From the NCBI GenBank assembly GCA_963970005.1, contig CAXAMN010005369.1, forward strand, positions 102,881 through 166,880: a stretch of DNA of 64,000 bases, given 5' to 3'. Position 1 is the first letter of the stretch. Each line of letters begins with the position of its first letter. Under the pieces are notes generated by a model. That model was not told the DNA's origin. It saw only the letters and a program-made list of their open reading frames with translations, and made no database searches. A program made the translations under genes and the position numbers. Of the stretch, positions 60,395 to 64,000 are shown piece by piece. Origin of the DNA: Durusdinium trenchii. Taxonomy: Eukaryota; Sar; Dinophyceae; Suessiales; Symbiodiniaceae.

Positions 60395-60490
60395 TTCACA
60401 GTGGGCGGAGAGAGCGGCTCGTGTGAACCGCCGGACCCGGACGGTGCAGGGGGTGGGCCAGGCGGCATGCTGGGCAAGGCCGCCTGGGAC
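60395..60490 (-). CDS. Possible Pro/Ser/Gly-rich exon
   Basis: The minus frame ALPSMPPGPPPAPSGSGGSH after a CCCAG. Low complexity. It may continue the proline-rich genes to its right. Confidence 0.3.
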
Positions 60491-60516
60491 GCGAAGGAGT
60501 GACAGCAGCACTTCCG

Positions 60517-60580
60517 AGAGCGGTGGCCTCCAACCTAAAAGCGATGGCCTCCAACCTAAGAGCCGTGGCCTCCAACCTAG
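60517..60580 (-). repeat. Three inverted units of the left-end minisatellite
   Basis: Three 21-bp units (gcgatggcctccaacctaa and variants) that are the reverse complement of the array at 1-499. Confidence 0.92.
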
Positions 60581-60854
60581 GGGATCGGTCGGAAGTAGCG
60601 GAATTGGCGGATTCGGAGATTGGATAGATTCTGGTGGGCTTTTGAACGGTGACCAGCCAATTGGATTCACGGGTTTTCTGGTCAACGCCAAACATGGGAA
60701 TTCACAATTTTCCGACTCCCAGAAATGGAAAACATGGTTAAAACCCTGGCCCAACGCAGATAACGCAGGGTTTCATTCATGTAATTGGTCAACTTTGCTA
60801 GGTACAGTAGGTCGGTAAGGTAGGTTTCCATACTTTGTGATCTCATACCGTGCA

Positions 60855-60967
60855 GGTGTCGAGGCGCACAGGAAGCATTGGCCTTTGGATGAGGCGAACC
60901 TCTGGCAAGCCTGTTGGACACTCTCCAAGTTACTGAGCAATTCTTTTGACTCTCCTCCACACATCTA
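60855..60967 (-). CDS. Exon of unknown protein
   Basis: The minus frame GGESKELLSNLESVQQACQR and then FASSKGQCFLCASTPAR ends at CACG|GTATGAG. Codon bias is good. Function unknown; lies downstream of the DWAND-motif gene. Confidence 0.45.
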
Positions 60968-61205
60968 GCAGCTATCAAGTTCACAGCCACAAAATGACGA
61001 CCACGAGTTGGGACGAAAGTTGTTCAAAGCGGCCAAATCCAGCAGCCTTGCCCCTAACTGCGACGCTTCCACCAGTCAGCCGGAAGGGAAGAACCACTTT
61101 GCAATACTTCCCCAAAACTGTGAACAAGTCCAAAAAGTCTCCCCTGACTTGTCAAGTGTCCTTATTGATCTTATTGCCACCGGTACGCCTCCCCTCCCCC
61201 TCGTC

Positions 61206-61763
61206 TCAGGCCTGCCCCGCGCTCCTCAACGCCGATCCCGACGCCGCCATGGGCGGCACCGGCGGCGCAGCCTTCGGTTGATCCGCCAGCTGCGGCCGGG
61301 GGGGTGGCGCCGGTAGAGCGCCCAACGCCTTGGCCGGCGGCACGCCCTTCGGCTTGGGCGGCGGTGGCGGGGGTGCAGTCCCTTCGTCGCTGGGCGACGC
61401 AGCCAGGTCGACGACCATGGCGAAGTCGTTGGCCCAGTCGTTGAAGGCTTGGTCGACGCGGACCTCGATCTTCTCGGCCTTCTCCAAGGGCGGAGGGAGC
61501 GCTGAGAGCGCCGCCGTTTCCCGGATCCAGGGGGGTGGCGTCCTGGGTGGTTGGGGCGGACCGCTTTGGGAGGGCCGCTTGGGTGGAGGCGGCGGAGGGA
61601 TGATGTCCTCCGCTGGCTGGTTGTCTGCAATCATGTTGGGGATGCCTGCTGCGACGATCTCTCGGAGCTCTTGAGCAAAGTTCTGGAAGTACTCCTGCAG
61701 GGGTCTGGAGTTCTGGAAGTGGGCAGTGAACCCGGCTCCGTTCGCGCCCGAGCAGCCATTCAA
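61206..61763 (-). CDS. Proline-rich protein with DWAND motif (gene B)
   Basis: A 185-codon open frame ending in TGA with strong codon bias. Layout: N-terminal FQNSRPLQEYFQNFAQELRE; a PPPPPPKRPSQ stretch; a helix-like middle with VDQAFNDWANDFAMVVDLAA; a second PPPPPPKPKG stretch; and an Ala/Pro-rich tail. The true left border may be an AG acceptor rather than the ATG at 61763. The neighbouring gene A shares the WAND segment. Proline runs suggest an SH3/WW/profilin-type partner, but this is inference; no known family recognised. Confidence 0.7.
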   Translation of the reverse strand: MNGCSGANGAGFTAHFQNSRPLQEYFQNFAQELREIVAAGIPNMIADNQPAEDIIPPPPPPKRPSQSGPPQPPRTPPPWIRETAALSALPPPLEKAEKIEVRVDQAFNDWANDFAMVVDLAASPSDEGTAPPPPPPKPKGVPPAKALGALPAPPPRPQLADQPKAAPPVPPMAASGSALRSAGQA

Positions 61764-62187
61764 TCAGAAATGCCTCCCTAGAGCATCTCATGGCTGTTTG
61801 ATCTTGGGTCCGTTTGTTCAGCAACTTCCTCAAAGTGCAAAGTGCATGTCAAAACCCACATGATGACGAGGAGTGCGATCATGGAACCTTTAGGAACTGC
61901 AACCAGAATTGTGGGGCCTTTGGGTAGCCAAAGGCCGACTAGGCCGACCACGTTTCGCCTGACTCCGGAGCTCGTGTGGCCATAAAGACGAACGCAACAC
62001 AACTCAATGACTCAACCCTCATGACGCTGGAGACCGATTTCGCTGAGCCGCTCAGCCTCAAAACATCATAAAACATCAACATTACAAACGAACCTTCTGC
62101 CGACTCCTGCCATCCATGCATGTCCGAAACTCAACCTCAAGCTAGAACGAAACCAAAAAGAGAAAACCTCCCTTTTAACCTCCTTCA

Positions 62188-62379
62188 TCATCCTTCATCC
62201 AATTTCTTGGTTGAATTCTCCTGCTTCTCCGCTGAAGGCTTGGGCATGGCATAGCGCGGTGGCAGGTGAGGTGCTTTTCCGCCGAAGGAACCCGACGCGC
62301 TGCGTTGGGGCTCCGCAGCAGCAGGCTCGGTCTTGCTGGTGGATTTCACCAGGTCATTCGCCCAGTCCCAGAAATGGTC
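62188..62379 (-). CDS. Gene A last exon
   Basis: After a 45-nt pyrimidine-rich tract ending TATCCAG. Encodes DHFWDWANDLVKSTSKTEPA, then SFGGKAPHLPPRYAMPKPSA, ending at TGA. Confidence 0.65.
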   Translation of the reverse strand, partial: DHFWDWANDLVKSTSKTEPAAAEPQRSASGSFGGKAPHLPPRYAMPKPSAEKQENSTKKLDEG

Positions 62380-63726
62380 CTGGATAGTCGGGTATAGCCG
62401 GGTGGTGGCAGGAGGGGCGGGTAGCAGGAGCTATGCAAATGATGTTCATGTCAGCCCAACATTGATCTTCATCGGGCTATGAAATCCCTCTGGGAGGGCA
62501 AGAGTACAACACATCTCCCCTTTGAATCCCTTTGACGGTGAATAAAAGCGGCACCTCGTTGTTCGGTACAGAGGCTCCTCTTGCGTGTCCCGATGTGTCC
62601 GGACCTAAGACTTCCACTCCACCAACCTTCCGGGTGCCGCGGCCAGTCCTGCGCATCCTGTCTCGCCTGCTTCCCCTCCGCGCTGGAGGCATCCGCAGGG
62701 CGGTCCCAGGCGGGTTTGGGCTCGCCGCTCTGGGGCTCCACAGCCACCTTGCTGGACTTCCATTTGGCCAAAACATCCTGGAGCGGACGGGGCGTGGACT
62801 GATCCGTGGGATCGGGTAAGTCACACACTACGGTTCCACACGTTCAATGCCACCTGATCAGTGGACTTGGAAACTAAAAACGAATCAGAGCCACGCGGCG
62901 TTGGCATATTAAAGAACATGTGCTGCGTCCTGCATGCGCTGACAGGAGAGATCTGGCTTTGAGACCTCGGGCACGGTGCCGGATGCGTGGTAAGCTCCTA
63001 ATCAGCTGAACGCTCAACGTTACCACCGGAAGACCTGAAGACCTGGATCTTGAAGGAAGGTGGATGGCCAGATCGCCCAAGACGCCCAAGTACAGCAACC
63101 CACTCAGCAACCCGTTCATTCCAGGGTTCTCTTATAAACCACGGCGTCTGGCGCGCAGCATCTGCAGGCCCCAATAACAATCATACTGAATCATACTGTA
63201 TACTGTATACTTGTATGCTTGCCAGCTGCGACACAGCAAAAAGGACAACTTCATGCATGTGACACCCCTTTCCGTCCAAAAGTGAAGTAGAGGGACGATC
63301 TCCAAACCCCTTCGCTTGCAGCTTATGCCTTATGCAACTGCGTCCTTTGCAACACCGTATGCAATTACAAACTGTAGACTGTAGATACGGTAAACGGGTG
63401 ATGGAACCATATCATGATTCATCACTGTAGATCTCATCCACTCCATGCACCTCCACGCACCTCCATGCACTGCCCTTCCCTATCAACACCTGGTAACGTC
63501 CACCCGCATGTCAACCACCGGATCGGTCGGTAAAAGGGACCCCCCAGATCGGGACCGATGGGTCCCTGGAGTGACCCGGGCCTTCACATTGCCCACGTAG
63601 CACTGCCAGCCGATGGCGCCGACCACCACGATGAGGGCCAGCGAGGCCAAGGTGACGCCGATGATCATGCCGCTGTCCACGGGAAGCACCGTGGTGGTGG
63701 TGCTGGTAATGGTGGACACCAATGTC
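62188..63726 (-). CDS. Single-pass membrane protein with DWAND tail (gene A)
   Basis: Three exons. 63726-63576 (CAG|G to CGG|GTCACT) holds a Thr-rich outer segment, then a membrane span (MIIGVTLASLALIVVVGAIG) and a short basic region. 62777-about 62627 holds DVLAKWKSSKVAVEPQSGEP and a hydrophilic stretch. 62379-62188 is the last exon (64 codons with TGA), containing DHFWDWANDLVKS and ending KKLDEG. The first exon ends and the second begins in phase 0; the second-to-third junction is ambiguous (a GA donor at phase 0 or GT at phase 1). No family recognised. Upstream exons lie beyond the window or are unrecognised. Confidence 0.65.
62627..62777 (-). CDS. Gene A middle exon
   Basis: After CGCTCCAG|GAT. 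Encodes LAKWKSSKVAVEPQSGEPKP and then AWDRPADASSAEGKQARQD. The end is tentative. Confidence 0.6.
63576..63726 (-). CDS. Gene A exon with transmembrane span
   Basis: Encodes TITSTTTTVLPVDSGMIIGV followed by about 15 further hydrophobic residues and YVGNVKAR. Confidence 0.65.
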
Positions 63727-64000
63727 CTGGCCAGATTCGGTAGTGTTGCAGTGAAGGTGATGTTGGACTTGAGTGGTGAGGTGAGGTGAGGTCAGGCTCG
63801 GCCCGCGTGAAAATCTCTAAAAAAGACCTATAAGGTGATAAAGTAGTTTTGGTCTTTGCCTGACTTTGGGTTGAATTGGATCTTCCAAGCGCTTCTGGTC
63901 CGGGTCGAACAGTAAAGGGTTGACAACCGATCGATGGGACCTCTGGCTATCTCTCACTGCTCAAAGTTCAATGCAGCAAGATCCAAATCAAGCAACTCTC

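Overview
This is nuclear DNA of a dinoflagellate, most probably a Symbiodiniaceae-type alga. There is no dense bacterial-style gene packing. Short GC-rich exons (about 30-190 nt, strong G/C third positions) sit in long, lower-GC, repeat-rich introns. Two genes could be rebuilt exon by exon from family motifs. Their introns use GT, GC and at least one GA donor, and the acceptor is nearly always AG followed by G. That splice signature, the tandem repeats and a decayed Copia retroelement all fit dinoflagellates. The species call is inference.

Almost every exon I can support reads on the minus strand, so the window looks like one unidirectional gene array. From right to left: a membrane protein with a proline-rich tail (63.7-62.2 kb) and a neighbouring proline-rich gene sharing a DWAND motif (61.8-61.2 kb); scattered unassigned exons (61.0-53.5 kb), including one with a signal peptide; a broken Copia element (51.6-48.6 kb); a nearly complete glycoside hydrolase family 47 (EDEM/alpha-1,2-mannosidase-like) gene in 16 small exons (48.0-31.6 kb); unassigned exons (30.8-12 kb), some of which pair up by phase; a PAPS-dependent sulfotransferase (11.2-5.6 kb) with a probable N-terminal membrane anchor; and weak exons near 3 kb. 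The only sizeable plus-strand coding signal is near 56.3 kb.

Repeats are abundant: a 21/24-bp minisatellite at the left end with an inverted short copy at 60.5 kb, a 40-bp minisatellite running into an A/C-only array (17.9-18.6 kb), a CAG array (19.7-20.1 kb), a roughly 41-bp satellite inside a mannosidase intron (40.5-41.5 kb), several degenerate direct repeats, a 160-bp TA-flanked inverted-repeat element (MITE) at 32.46 kb, and a set of perfect GC-rich hairpins, several inside introns. Two 10-N assembly gaps (19488, 40893) lie in repeated sequence.

The two named genes both point to the secretory pathway: GH47 proteins trim mannose from N-glycans in the ER, and the sulfotransferase resembles Golgi carbohydrate sulfotransferases. 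I see no evidence that they act together beyond sharing a strand. All exon borders are my reading by motif, phase and splice dinucleotide; none is backed by transcript data.
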